The position numbers and the translations under genes are program-made. The notes under the pieces were generated by a model, which did no database searches, was not told where the DNA came from, and saw only the letters and a program-made list of their open reading frames with translations. A stretch of 64,000 nt of DNA from the NCBI RefSeq assembly GCF_006715165.1, contig NZ_VFMS01000001.1, positions 2,790,001 to 2,854,000 of the forward strand, in the 5' to 3' direction. Origin of the DNA: Arthrobacter sp. SLBN-122. Its GTDB lineage: Bacteria; Actinomycetota; Actinomycetes; Actinomycetales; Micrococcaceae. Of this stretch, positions 27,224-35,717 are shown one piece after another; position 1 is the first letter of the stretch; each line of letters begins with the position of its first letter.

Positions 27224-27997
27224 ATGACGACTCGTGCCACCGCACGGCATCGCGCCGAGGTCACCAAAACCAACTCAATCGCTGTCATTGCCAAGGCTGT
27301 CAGCGACAACGCAGGCGGCATGGGCCGCCAGGCTGCGGTCATCGCTGCCGCTTCCGGCCTGGTCCTGACCTCCGGCATCGCTGCCAACGCTGCCGACGCC
27401 AACGTCAAGCGTGATTCCGCGCCGGCCTCCGCGCTGGAAGTTGGATCCGCCGTTGACGCCCCGATTTCCGCGGCTTCCACCATCTCCATCAGCTACGAGA
27501 AGCCTGCCGTGACCACCACGCCGGCTCCCGTCGTCGAGCCTGAGCCCGAGGTCGAGGTGCAGGAAGCCGCTCCCGCTCCTGCCGCGCAGCCCGCTGCTGC
27601 CCCCAAAGTCACGGCCAAGGTTGCCACCGCCGCCGCTCCTGCCGCTCCCGCAGCCCAGGCATCCGCCAGTGGTAAGGGTGCCGCCATCCTCTCCGCCGCG
27701 TACGCACAGCTCGGCGTGATGCAGGACTGCACCATGCTGGTCACCAACTCGCTGGCCGCCGTCGGAATCCACTTCCACGACTGGCCCGCCGGCTACCTGT
27801 CCCTGGGCCGCACCGTCAGTGCAGCCGAGGCGCAGCCGGGCGACCTGATTTACTACGCTGACGGCGGCGCGGGCATGGCCCACATTGCTGTCTACGCCGG
27901 AAACGGCATGGCCGTCCACGGCGGCTACAACGGAAACCAGACGGTGGTCTTCAGCGCAAACGTTGGGTCCGGCCCCGTCTTCATCCGCGTCAACTAG
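27224..27997 (+). CDS. Secreted NlpC/P60-like protein, diverged paralogue
   Basis: 257 residues from ATG 27224 (AAAGAGAG upstream). The N-terminus repeats that of the preceding protein (AKAVSDNAGGMGRQAAVIAA against SKAVTANAGTVGRQAAVVAA), so the pair arose by duplication. After a Pro/Ala/Glu-rich linker (about 95-150) the C-terminal domain keeps an NlpC/P60 arrangement: Cys169 in MQDCTMLVTN, His220 in GMAHIAVYAG and His232. The usual D-C-S-G-F is replaced by D-C-T-M-L, so activity or substrate may have changed. It lacks the riboswitch present in front of its two neighbours. A terminator follows at 28041. Confidence 0.85.
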   Translation: MTTRATARHRAEVTKTNSIAVIAKAVSDNAGGMGRQAAVIAAASGLVLTSGIAANAADANVKRDSAPASALEVGSAVDAPISAASTISISYEKPAVTTTPAPVVEPEPEVEVQEAAPAPAAQPAAAPKVTAKVATAAAPAAPAAQASASGKGAAILSAAYAQLGVMQDCTMLVTNSLAAVGIHFHDWPAGYLSLGRTVSAAEAQPGDLIYYADGGAGMAHIAVYAGNGMAVHGGYNGNQTVVFSANVGSGPVFIRVN

Positions 27998-28040
27998 GCA
28001 TTCCGGCGCTGGCGTGAACGGCCGCCAGCCTCAAAATGTC

Positions 28041-28075
28041 CCAAAGACCCCCGCCCATGAGGTGGGGGTCTTTGG
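28041..28075 (+). terminator. Intrinsic terminator after the cell-wall hydrolase cluster
   Basis: CCAAAGACCCCC pairs with GGGGGTCTTTGG (12 bp, extendable by three inner pairs) and is followed by TGTTT. It ends the NlpC/P60-like gene transcript. Confidence 0.9.
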
Positions 28076-28264
28076 TGTTTAAGTGGGGTGCCGCCGCCGG
28101 GGCGGACGCCTCCTGACGTGTCAGCCGCTGGTTGGCTCCCGGGCGGAGATTACCTGATTCTGCATTTCTTTGTTTACTCTTGTGATGTCGATCCATAGCC
28201 CGGACATGCCGAGGGCAGCCGGCCCTCGTGCCCCTGACGGGTGCGGCCGTGAAGAGGTAAGTGC

Positions 28265-28765
28265 ATGCGCACTCTCGTTCTGAATGCTGGATATGAACCG
28301 CTGGCGGTTATTACTTTCCGCCGGGCGCTGGTGCTTGTGCTGACAGGCAAGGCCAGTGTGGTGGCCGAAGGGGACGACCCCGTGGTGGGCCCCACCGACG
28401 TCCTGGGGCGCCCGTCCGTGATCCTCCTCAACCGCTACATCCGACCCCGGTACAACCATTCCACTGCCGTCAGCCGCAGGGGAGTGCTCCGGCGCGATGG
28501 GCATAAATGCGCCTACTGCGGGAAGGCTGCGCACACCATTGACCACGTGCATCCGAAATCCAGGGGCGGGGCAGATTCGTGGGAGAACCTGGTGGCCGCC
28601 TGCCTGAGGTGCAACAACGTCAAAGGAGACCACACTCCCGCCGAGATGGGATGGACCCTGCGGTTCGTGCCGGCACCTCCGCATGGAACCATCTGGCAGA
28701 TCAAGGAGCTGGAGAAACCCACACCGGCGTGGGATCCCTTCCTGCTTCCGGAACGCGCTGCCTGA
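28265..28765 (+). CDS. HNH endonuclease family protein
   Basis: 166 residues from ATG 28265 (AGAGG upstream). The first 75 residues are a conserved N-terminal region (RTLVLNAGYEPLAVITFRRA, VLNRYIRPRY-like). The HNH domain follows: CAYCGKAAHTIDHVHPKSRG, NLVAACLRCNN, with paired CxxC zinc ligands and the catalytic His in DHVHP. This form is widespread and chromosomal in Actinobacteria and is not linked here to a restriction or phage module. It probably cuts DNA; its cellular role is not known. Confidence 0.92.
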   Translation: MRTLVLNAGYEPLAVITFRRALVLVLTGKASVVAEGDDPVVGPTDVLGRPSVILLNRYIRPRYNHSTAVSRRGVLRRDGHKCAYCGKAAHTIDHVHPKSRGGADSWENLVAACLRCNNVKGDHTPAEMGWTLRFVPAPPHGTIWQIKELEKPTPAWDPFLLPERAA

Positions 28766-28880
28766 CCCGCTGCTCCGGCAGCGACCTGTCTGCGGCGTGA
28801 CTTGTCGTTTCGCCCTGACCTCTCAGGCCGCCCTGATCCCACGTGCTGCCGGCCGGCACGCGGGTAGTTAGGCTGGGGGA

Positions 28881-29666
28881 GTGGAAGTGAAGAGCCCTGC
28901 CTTTGACGCCCTGGTCCTGGCCGGCGGGAGGTCATCACGGCTGGGAGGCATGCCCAAGCAGTCGCTGGTCTTCCAGGGCCAAACCCTCCTGGAACGGGCT
29001 GTGGCTGCTGCCGCGGGGCCCGGGCTTACTGTCGTCGTGGGCGACGCGGAGTTCCTGCCGCAGCGGCCATCGGCCGCGCAACCCCTGCCGGCCTTGCCTG
29101 CCAATCTTCTGACCTGCCGGGAGGAACCCCGCTTCGCCGGTCCCGCGGCTGCCATCGCCGCCGGTCTGGAGGCGCTGGCGGCCCACCACGCCCGGACGGG
29201 CGACGGCGGCGGGCTGCCCTACACCCTGGTGCTGGCCTGCGATATGCCGTTGGCATCCCAAGCGGTGGCCGTGCTGCAGGACGCATTGGGCGCCTCCATC
29301 GAAACGGCGTCCGGAGGTGTCATGGCCTGTGCCGAAGACGGCAGGGCCCAGCCGCTGGCAGGTTTTTACCGCACGTCTGAGTTAACTAAAGCCTGTAAGA
29401 CCCTTGCGGCCCGCGACGCGTTGGTCAACGGCTCTGTCAGGGCGCTCCTTGCTAGTCTGGACGTGCAGCTTGTCACAGTCCCTGCCGGGTCCACCGCCGA
29501 CGTGGATACCTGGGATGACGTTGCCGCGCTGGGGATTGCCGCCGGGAACCAGCGTGATGGCCAGGACCGGCATTCGGGCGAGCAAACGTGGGAGGCAATT
29601 CGTGAAGAGCCAGGACGAAACGCTGGAAGAGTGGTGCAGGGCCCTTCTCCAGGCGTACAAGCTTGA
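28881..29666 (+). CDS. mobA: Molybdenum cofactor guanylyltransferase (MobA-like)
   Basis: 261 residues from GTG 28881. A TAGGCT element ends six bases before the start, so a leaderless mRNA is possible, although GGGGGA could also serve as a ribosome site. The nucleotidyltransferase signature ALVLAGGRSSRLGGMPKQSL and the Mg-binding ACDMP motif identify a MobA/MobA-like NTP transferase. It would attach GMP to molybdopterin to make the bis-MGD cofactor. The C-terminal about 30 residues, after the DVDTW(D) motif, overlap the next gene by 65 bases. It forms an operon with DUF6457 and moeA. Confidence 0.88.
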   Translation: MEVKSPAFDALVLAGGRSSRLGGMPKQSLVFQGQTLLERAVAAAAGPGLTVVVGDAEFLPQRPSAAQPLPALPANLLTCREEPRFAGPAAAIAAGLEALAAHHARTGDGGGLPYTLVLACDMPLASQAVAVLQDALGASIETASGGVMACAEDGRAQPLAGFYRTSELTKACKTLAARDALVNGSVRALLASLDVQLVTVPAGSTADVDTWDDVAALGIAAGNQRDGQDRHSGEQTWEAIREEPGRNAGRVVQGPSPGVQA

Positions 29667-29898
29667 GGATGTCCAGGTGGATGTCAACGCGGTGCTGGCG
29701 CTTGCCGGTGTTGCCGCCCATGCTGTAGTCCGTCCGGCTGCCCCGCTCACCACTTTTATCGCCGGATTCGCAGCAGGCCTGGCTGCCGCTCCCGGCAGGG
29801 AAATGGATGCCGAAGCAATGGACGCGGCATTGGCCGTTGCCCGCACGCTGGCAAAGGACTACGAGGCTGAGGCCGCCGCCGGGACTCCCGGCGAATGA
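29602..29898 (+). CDS. DUF6457 family protein
   Basis: 98 residues from GTG 29602 (GGGAGG upstream), inside the end of mobA in another frame. The protein is helical: DETLEEWCRALLQAYKLEDV, VDVNAVLALAGVAAHAVVRPAAPLTTFIAGFAAG. This is the DUF6457 pattern, a small protein regularly found between Moco genes. By context it may assist MobA or MoeA. Its stop overlaps the moeA start as ATGA. Confidence 0.8.
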   Translation: MKSQDETLEEWCRALLQAYKLEDVQVDVNAVLALAGVAAHAVVRPAAPLTTFIAGFAAGLAAAPGREMDAEAMDAALAVARTLAKDYEAEAAAGTPGE

Positions 29899-31418
29899 CT
29901 GCAGAACCCCAGGGCGATCCTGATGCGCCACCTGGCAGTGACATGGATATCCCGGCCGGCAAAACCGAACCGGCAGCGACTGAACCCGGTACCGCTGAAG
30001 CCGGTATGACTGAACCCGGTACCGCTGAACCAGGCACCGGAGGATCCGGGGCTCCGGATGTCCGGTCGGCTGAAGAAGGACATGCGGACCATCACCATCT
30101 GGCCCATACCTGGGAAGAAGCACGGCGGGCTGCGTTCGATGCCGCAACACCGATTCCCCCGGGGCCGGTGCCCCTGCGGATCGCCTTGGGCCGCAAACTC
30201 GACCGCGACATCGTTGCCCTCCAGGACATGCCCCACTACGCCTCATCAGCCATGGACGGCTGGGTGGTCAACGGAAGCGGCCCCTGGATACCGGTGGAGC
30301 CCGGCACCCGGCTGGCGCCGCACCAGGCCAGCCCCATCGCCACGGGCGGGCTGATCCCCGCCGGCGGCAAGGCGGTTCTTCGCACCGAGAACGCGGTCCT
30401 TGGCCAGGATGATGAAGGACTTCCTGTCCTGATGACCGGAGGCAAGGCCCGGCCCGGCGAACCCCGCGCCGGGGAGCATATCAGGAAGGCCGGGGAGGAA
30501 GCCCTGGAGGGGGACGTCCTGGTCAAAGCGGGGGTGGAGCTGAATCCGGCCCACCTGGCACTGGCCGCCTTGGCCGGCTACGACGAACTGCAGGTCCAGG
30601 GCAAGCCCGTGGTGCGCCTGGTGTTGACCGGGTCCGAGGTGGTGGAACACGGTACGCCGGCTCCCGGCCAGGTGCGCGACACCTTCGGTCCGCAAATGCC
30701 GGACGTCGTTTCAACGCTGGGGGGCATCCCCGGCGGGCAGCAGCGGATCGGCGACTCGTACGACGAATGGCTGGCGGCGCTTGAGGACGTGCTGCCGGAG
30801 GTGCCGGGCGCGCCGGACCTGCCGGCCGACGTCGTCATTACGACCGGGGGCACCGGGCGCTCGGGAACGGATCATCTCCGGCGGGCGGTGGCCGAACTCG
30901 GCGGCCGCCTCATTATCGATGGCGTGGCCATGCGGCCGGGCCACCCCGCGGTCCTCGCCGAACTGCCGGACGGACGCTTTGTCCTGGGGCTGCCGGGCAA
31001 CCCGTTGGCGGCAATGATGGCGCTCTCCACCGTGGGTGCACCGCTGCTGGCAGCGCTGGGGCACCGCGCCATGCCGGCGGTGGAGGAGGTGCCCTGCGGG
31101 ACGATGATCGAGCCGGATCCCGGCCGTACCCGCCTGATGCCGTTCCGGTTGCTGTATGGCATGGCGTCCCCGGCACAACATACGGGCCCGGGGATGATGC
31201 GGGGACTGGCCGCTGCCGACGGTGTGCTGGTAGTGCCCCCGCATGGCGTGCAGCTTGGGGAGCCGGTGCCGGCATTCGCCCTGCCGTGGGGGCCGCCCAT
31301 ACCCCGCGTCCAGGAGGGCCGGGTTAAAACCAAACCGCGCAGCAACGCACGTGGCGCCCAGCCCAAGGGCAAACCGGCAGCGAGTGGACCCGTGGACTGG
31401 AGCGCGCTCTTGGGCTGA
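29895..31418 (+). CDS. moeA: Molybdopterin molybdenumtransferase MoeA
   Basis: 507 residues from ATG 29895 (ATGA overlap with DUF6457). An unusual N-terminal extension of about 65 residues is Pro/Glu/Thr/Ala-rich and repetitive (TEPGTAEAG, TEPGTAEPG), then HHH; the MoeA core starts near TWEEARRAAFDA. Family motifs: DMPHYASSAMDGW, PIATGGLIPAG, VVITTGGTGRSGTDHLR and LGLPGNPLAAMMAL. The C-terminal domain is followed by a basic tail (residues about 475-507). It inserts molybdate into adenylylated molybdopterin. It is followed by fdhD 50 bases later. Confidence 0.92.
   Translation: MTAEPQGDPDAPPGSDMDIPAGKTEPAATEPGTAEAGMTEPGTAEPGTGGSGAPDVRSAEEGHADHHHLAHTWEEARRAAFDAATPIPPGPVPLRIALGRKLDRDIVALQDMPHYASSAMDGWVVNGSGPWIPVEPGTRLAPHQASPIATGGLIPAGGKAVLRTENAVLGQDDEGLPVLMTGGKARPGEPRAGEHIRKAGEEALEGDVLVKAGVELNPAHLALAALAGYDELQVQGKPVVRLVLTGSEVVEHGTPAPGQVRDTFGPQMPDVVSTLGGIPGGQQRIGDSYDEWLAALEDVLPEVPGAPDLPADVVITTGGTGRSGTDHLRRAVAELGGRLIIDGVAMRPGHPAVLAELPDGRFVLGLPGNPLAAMMALSTVGAPLLAALGHRAMPAVEEVPCGTMIEPDPGRTRLMPFRLLYGMASPAQHTGPGMMRGLAAADGVLVVPPHGVQLGEPVPAFALPWGPPIPRVQEGRVKTKPRSNARGAQPKGKPAASGPVDWSALLG
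29978..30029 (+). repeat. Direct repeat in the moeA N-terminal extension
   Basis: GACTGAACCCGGTACCGCTG and its next two bases occur at 29978-29999 and again at 30008-30029, a 30-bp period that preserves the frame and codes for the TEPGTAE repeats. Confidence 0.9.
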
Positions 31419-31468
31419 GGCGGGTGCTGTTGGTGCCATGATGGAGTAATGAACAGGCAGGGTGGAAC

Positions 31469-32347
31469 ATGGGACGAGTAACCCAGCGCCGCAAAGTGCA
31501 CAAGTATGTTTTGGACGGTTCGCCGAAGGCCCTGGAATACCCGGTCCGGCATCGCGAGGACGTCCTCGCCGTCGAGGAGCCGCTGGAAATCCGGCTGGGC
31601 AGCCTTTCCTATTCGGTCACCATGCGGACTCCGGGGGACGACTTTGACCTGGTGGCCGGGTTCCTGGTCTCCGAGGGCGTCATCTGGGCTCCCGAGCAGC
31701 TGGTCTCGCTCCGCTTTTGTGCCGGCGAGGACGAGAACGGCGTCCAGACATTCAACGTAGTGGAAGCCCAGCTGCGGCCGGACGTCCCGCTTCCCGACAC
31801 AGGCCGCAAGGTCTACACATCCAGCTCCTGCGGCATCTGTGGAACCGACTCCATCGAGGCCGTGCAGAAGTCCTCCCACTTCAGCCCGCGGGCGGACCCG
31901 TTGACCGTGGATGCCAAAGTCCTGGCCGCCCTCCCGGGGCTGTTGCGGAAGTCCCAGCGCGTCTTCGAGGACACCGGCGGCGTGCATGCGGCTGGCCTGT
32001 TCAGGATTGGGGACGACGGCGACCCGCAGCTCCTGTGCCTGCGCGAGGATGTTGGACGGCACAACGCCGTGGACAAAGTGGTGGGTTGGGCACTGCGCGA
32101 GGGCCTGCTGCCGCTGACCGGCACAGTCCTTCAGGTATCCGGCAGGGCATCCTTTGAACTGGTCCAGAAAGCGTCCCTTGCGGGAATTCCCGTCCTGGCC
32201 GCTGTCAGTGCCCCCTCCAGCCTTGCGGTGGAGCTGGCGGAGGCGAACGGGCTGACTTTGGCGGGTTTCAGCCGGGAAACCAGTTTCAATGTCTACGCCG
32301 GGGACGCGCGAATCCTGCGCCCCGCGCCCGCCGTGCCCATTGCCTAG
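31469..32347 (+). CDS. fdhD: Formate dehydrogenase accessory sulfurtransferase FdhD
   Basis: 292 residues from ATG 31469. The FdhD CxxC motif is SSSCGICGTDS (Cys121 and Cys124). Other conserved parts are EEPLEIRL near the start, TGGVHAAGLF, CLREDVGRHNAVDKVVG and VSGRASFELVQK. FdhD transfers sulfur from the IscS desulfurase to the bis-MGD cofactor and is needed for formate dehydrogenase activity. It sits with the Moco genes, but no formate dehydrogenase or other molybdoenzyme is in the window. It probably belongs to the same transcription unit. Confidence 0.95.
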   Translation: MGRVTQRRKVHKYVLDGSPKALEYPVRHREDVLAVEEPLEIRLGSLSYSVTMRTPGDDFDLVAGFLVSEGVIWAPEQLVSLRFCAGEDENGVQTFNVVEAQLRPDVPLPDTGRKVYTSSSCGICGTDSIEAVQKSSHFSPRADPLTVDAKVLAALPGLLRKSQRVFEDTGGVHAAGLFRIGDDGDPQLLCLREDVGRHNAVDKVVGWALREGLLPLTGTVLQVSGRASFELVQKASLAGIPVLAAVSAPSSLAVELAEANGLTLAGFSRETSFNVYAGDARILRPAPAVPIA

Positions 32348-32471
32348 GCCGTCTCTGCCGGGATGGCCAGTGCCTGCCCTGGAAGGGGGGTTGGTTGAGG
32401 TGCTCCCAGCGGGTAGATTTGTCCATCGAATGGACGCGATGATCCAGCCACGAGCCTAAAGAGGATTCATA

Positions 32472-35400
32472 TTGCATGACGACCGCAGGATCACGGAAGT
32501 CCGCATGGCCAGGTTTGTGCGCGAGCGCATCGCCCCTGCCGTGTACAGCCGGACAGTTCCGCTTGCCCTGAGCAGCTGGGAAGTCCCCGGCGAACCGGTT
32601 CCCGCGCTCGAAGCAATGCGGCAGGAGTTCCAGCCGCAGGAGCACGGCGCCGCGTGGGGCCGGCCCTGGGGCACCACGTGGCTGCGGCTGCAAGGGGAGG
32701 TACCGGACTCCTGGGGCGGCGGGCCGGACACCACCGTTGAGGTGGTGGTGGATCTTGGGTTCACCACCGAAGCGCCCGGGTTCCAGTGCGAGGGCATTGC
32801 CTGGCGGCCGGATGGGACCATTATCAAGGCCATCTCACCCCGTAACCAGTACATTCCGCTGAAGCTGCTGGGCGGCGGCATGGCGGTGGACTTCTACGTG
32901 GAGGCGGCAGCGAACCCGGACATGGCGCAGGGCTGGACCTTCGCCGCCACCCCGCTGGGCGACAGGGCGACGGCCGGGGAAGCGCCGCAGTACCGGCTGG
33001 GGAACATCGCCATCGCTGAACTTAACCAGTGTGTCTGGGAACTCCAGCAGGACGTGTGGACGTTGGCCGGCCTGATGGAGCAGCTCCCGCTGGAGCTTCC
33101 CCGCCGGCATGAGATCCTCCGGGCCCTAGAACGCATGATGGATGTGATGGACCCGGACGACGTTGCCGGCACCGCCGCGGCAGGGCGGGAAGCTCTCGCC
33201 GAGGTCCTGGCCCGGCCCGCGTACGCGTCCGCGCACCAACTGGTGGCCACGGGGCATGCGCACATCGACTCGGCGTGGCTCTGGCCGGTCCGCGAGACCA
33301 TGCGCAAATGCGCCCGGACGTTCTCCAATGTGGTGGCACTGATGGATGAAGACCCCAATTTCGTCTTCTCGTGCTCCTCAGCCCAGCAGCTGGCGTGGAT
33401 TAAGGAGTTGTATCCGGAGCTGTTCAGCAGGATCCGGGAAAAGGTGCGGGCGGGCCAGTTCGTCCCCGTCGGCGGCATGTGGGTGGAATCGGATACCAAC
33501 ATGCCCGGCGGCGAAGCCATGGCGCGTCAGTTCGTGGAGGGCAAGGGCTTTTTCCTGGCGGAATTCGGCATTGAATGCAGGGAGGCGTGGCTGCCGGACT
33601 CCTTCGGATACAGTGCGGCACTGCCGCAGATCGTGAAAGCCGCGGGCAGCCGGTGGTTCCTCACCCAGAAGATCTCCTGGAACCAGACAAACAGGATGCC
33701 GCACCACACCTTCAACTGGGAAGGGATCGATGGCACCCGGCTGTTCACCCATTTTCCCCCGGTGGACACCTACAACTCGGACCTGAGCGGCAGGGACCTG
33801 GCCCACGCCGAGCGGAACTACCGGGACCACGGCCGGGGGAACGTGTCACTGGTGCCGTTCGGTTATGGCGACGGCGGAGGCGGACCCACCCGTGAAATGC
33901 TTGCGGCGGCTGCCCGGACCGCTGACCTGGAGGGATCACCCAAAGTCAGGATCGGCTCCGCGGAGAGTTTCTTCCGGCAGGCCGAGGACGACTACCCGGC
34001 CCTGCCCGTGTGGGTGGGTGAGATGTACCTGGAGCTGCACCGGGGCACCTACACCAGCCAGGCCAGGACCAAGAAAGGCAACCGGCGCAGCGAGCACCTG
34101 CTGCGTGAAGCGGAGTTGTGGTGCTCCACGGCTGCGGTCCGTGCGGGCGGCGCTTTCGATTATCCGGAGGCAGAGCTTAAGCGCCTCTGGCAACTGGTGC
34201 TGCTGCAGCAGTTCCACGACATCCTTCCCGGCAGCTCCATCGCCTGGGTCCACCAGGACGCCGAGCGGAACTACCAGGCCATCGAAACCGCACTCGAAGC
34301 GATCATCAGCCAAGCTGCTGCGGCCATGCTGGGCCCGGGTGACCGGCAGTTCGTCCTCAACGCGGCACCGCATGAGCGGAACGGGGTGCCTGCACTGGCT
34401 GCAGGTGAAGCCTTGGCGGTCCGGGACCCGGTGCAGGCCACAGCCCACAACGGCGGCTACATCCTGGACAACGGAGTAATCCGGGCCGTGGTGGACGCCG
34501 ACGGGCTCCTTGCTTCCCTGCGCGACCATGCCAGCGGCCGCGAGGCCATCGCGCCCGGCCAGCGTGGCAACCTGCTGGAGCTTCACCGCGACACCCCCAA
34601 CGAGTGGGATGCCTGGGACATTGACGAGTTCTACCGGCGCAACGTCACACCGCTGGTCCACGCGGAGTCAGTCCGGCTGTCCGGTGAGGGCGGCAGTGCC
34701 GTGGTGGTGGTGGAACGGCTGGCAGGCAACTCCCCGCTGATCCAGCGAATCACGCTGGCCCCCGGCAGCCCGTCGTTGGAAATCACCACTTCCGTGGACT
34801 GGCAGGAGCGCGAAAAGCTTCTGAAACTCGGGTTTTCCCTCGATGTGCGGGCAGACCGTTCCGCCGCTGAAACCCAGTTTGGCCACGTCTTCCGGCCCAC
34901 CCACACCAACACCTCGTGGGAAGCCGCGAAGTTCGAAATCTGTGCCCATCGGTGGATCCACGTAGGTGAACCCGGGTACGGCGTGGCGGTGGCAAACGCA
35001 TCCACCTACGGCCATGACGTGGGCAGGACCATCCGGGAATCCGACGGCGGGACCACCACCACCGTGCGCCTGTCCCTGCTGCGGGCGCCGAAGTTCCCCG
35101 ACCCCGATGCCGACCGCGGCCACCACGAGCTGACAGTCACCATCCGGCCGGGTGCTGACATTGCCGCCGCCGTCCAGGAAGGGTACCGAACCAACCTGGC
35201 GCCGCGGCTGGCCGGGGGTGGCTCCGCGGTGGAGCCGCTCTTCTCCGTCAACAACCCCGCCCTTGTCATTGAAGCCGTGAAGCTCGCCCAGGACGGATCG
35301 GGCGATGTGGTGGTCCGGCTTTATGAGTCGCTGGGCGAACGGTCCGCCGGAACCCTCACAGCCAACTTCCCAATGAAGGGCGCGGTGCCGACGGATCTCC

Positions 35401-35504
35401 TGGAGCGTCCCACCGACGCGCCCGGAATTGTTCCTGCGGACAACGGCGCCCAGCTCACGCTCCGGCCGTTCCAGCTGGTGACGATGAGGTTTACCCGGAA
35501 ATAG
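32472..35504 (+). CDS. Alpha-mannosidase, glycoside hydrolase family 38
   Basis: 1010 residues from TTG 32472 with AAAGAGG upstream. After a beta-rich N-terminal region (to about 250) the GH38 catalytic barrel starts at ATGHAHIDSAWLWPVRET, with zinc-binding His-x-Asp. The nucleophile Asp376 lies in WLPDSFGYSAALPQI. Other signatures are FVPVGGMWVESDTNMPGGE and QQFHDILPGSSIAWVHQD. The C-terminal beta-sandwich domains extend to residue 1010. There is no signal peptide, so it is cytoplasmic and would trim imported alpha-mannosides. It is a single gene with no sugar transporter adjoining, preceded by an unrelated fdhD. Confidence 0.94.
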   Translation: MHDDRRITEVRMARFVRERIAPAVYSRTVPLALSSWEVPGEPVPALEAMRQEFQPQEHGAAWGRPWGTTWLRLQGEVPDSWGGGPDTTVEVVVDLGFTTEAPGFQCEGIAWRPDGTIIKAISPRNQYIPLKLLGGGMAVDFYVEAAANPDMAQGWTFAATPLGDRATAGEAPQYRLGNIAIAELNQCVWELQQDVWTLAGLMEQLPLELPRRHEILRALERMMDVMDPDDVAGTAAAGREALAEVLARPAYASAHQLVATGHAHIDSAWLWPVRETMRKCARTFSNVVALMDEDPNFVFSCSSAQQLAWIKELYPELFSRIREKVRAGQFVPVGGMWVESDTNMPGGEAMARQFVEGKGFFLAEFGIECREAWLPDSFGYSAALPQIVKAAGSRWFLTQKISWNQTNRMPHHTFNWEGIDGTRLFTHFPPVDTYNSDLSGRDLAHAERNYRDHGRGNVSLVPFGYGDGGGGPTREMLAAAARTADLEGSPKVRIGSAESFFRQAEDDYPALPVWVGEMYLELHRGTYTSQARTKKGNRRSEHLLREAELWCSTAAVRAGGAFDYPEAELKRLWQLVLLQQFHDILPGSSIAWVHQDAERNYQAIETALEAIISQAAAAMLGPGDRQFVLNAAPHERNGVPALAAGEALAVRDPVQATAHNGGYILDNGVIRAVVDADGLLASLRDHASGREAIAPGQRGNLLELHRDTPNEWDAWDIDEFYRRNVTPLVHAESVRLSGEGGSAVVVVERLAGNSPLIQRITLAPGSPSLEITTSVDWQEREKLLKLGFSLDVRADRSAAETQFGHVFRPTHTNTSWEAAKFEICAHRWIHVGEPGYGVAVANASTYGHDVGRTIRESDGGTTTTVRLSLLRAPKFPDPDADRGHHELTVTIRPGADIAAAVQEGYRTNLAPRLAGGGSAVEPLFSVNNPALVIEAVKLAQDGSGDVVVRLYESLGERSAGTLTANFPMKGAVPTDLLERPTDAPGIVPADNGAQLTLRPFQLVTMRFTRK

Positions 35505-35679
35505 TCTGGGGCCGGGGCAGCGGTTAGAGGCCTTAAATAGGCTGAGTGGGGGCGGTCCCCAACGATCCGCCACCACTCATCCCCCCAATGTGTGCAAAGG
35601 CCCCCGGGGCGGCCAGCGCCTTGAATTTATCCCCGTTCGAAAACGCTCGGGCGGCCCCGCCTTCACACATTCATGATTG

Positions 35680-35705
35680 TTTCACATTCTAATGATTTTG
35701 TGAAA
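35680..35705. repeat. AT-rich inverted repeat in the gap between convergent genes
   Basis: TTTCACA and TGTGAAA form a 7-bp stem around 12 AT-rich bases, within an AT-rich pocket (35665-35710) unlike its surroundings. TTCACA-like words are repeated just before it. It may act as a terminator for the leftward membrane-protein gene or the GH38 gene; no long U-run is seen. The rest of 35505-35679 shows nothing. Confidence 0.4.
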
Positions 35706-35717
35706 GTCGGCGGAAGG

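Noticed and set aside
28265-28765. HNH gene as part of a restriction, phage or retron defence module
   Set aside because: No methyltransferase, reverse transcriptase, phage or mobile-element gene adjoins; its neighbours are wall hydrolases and Moco genes.
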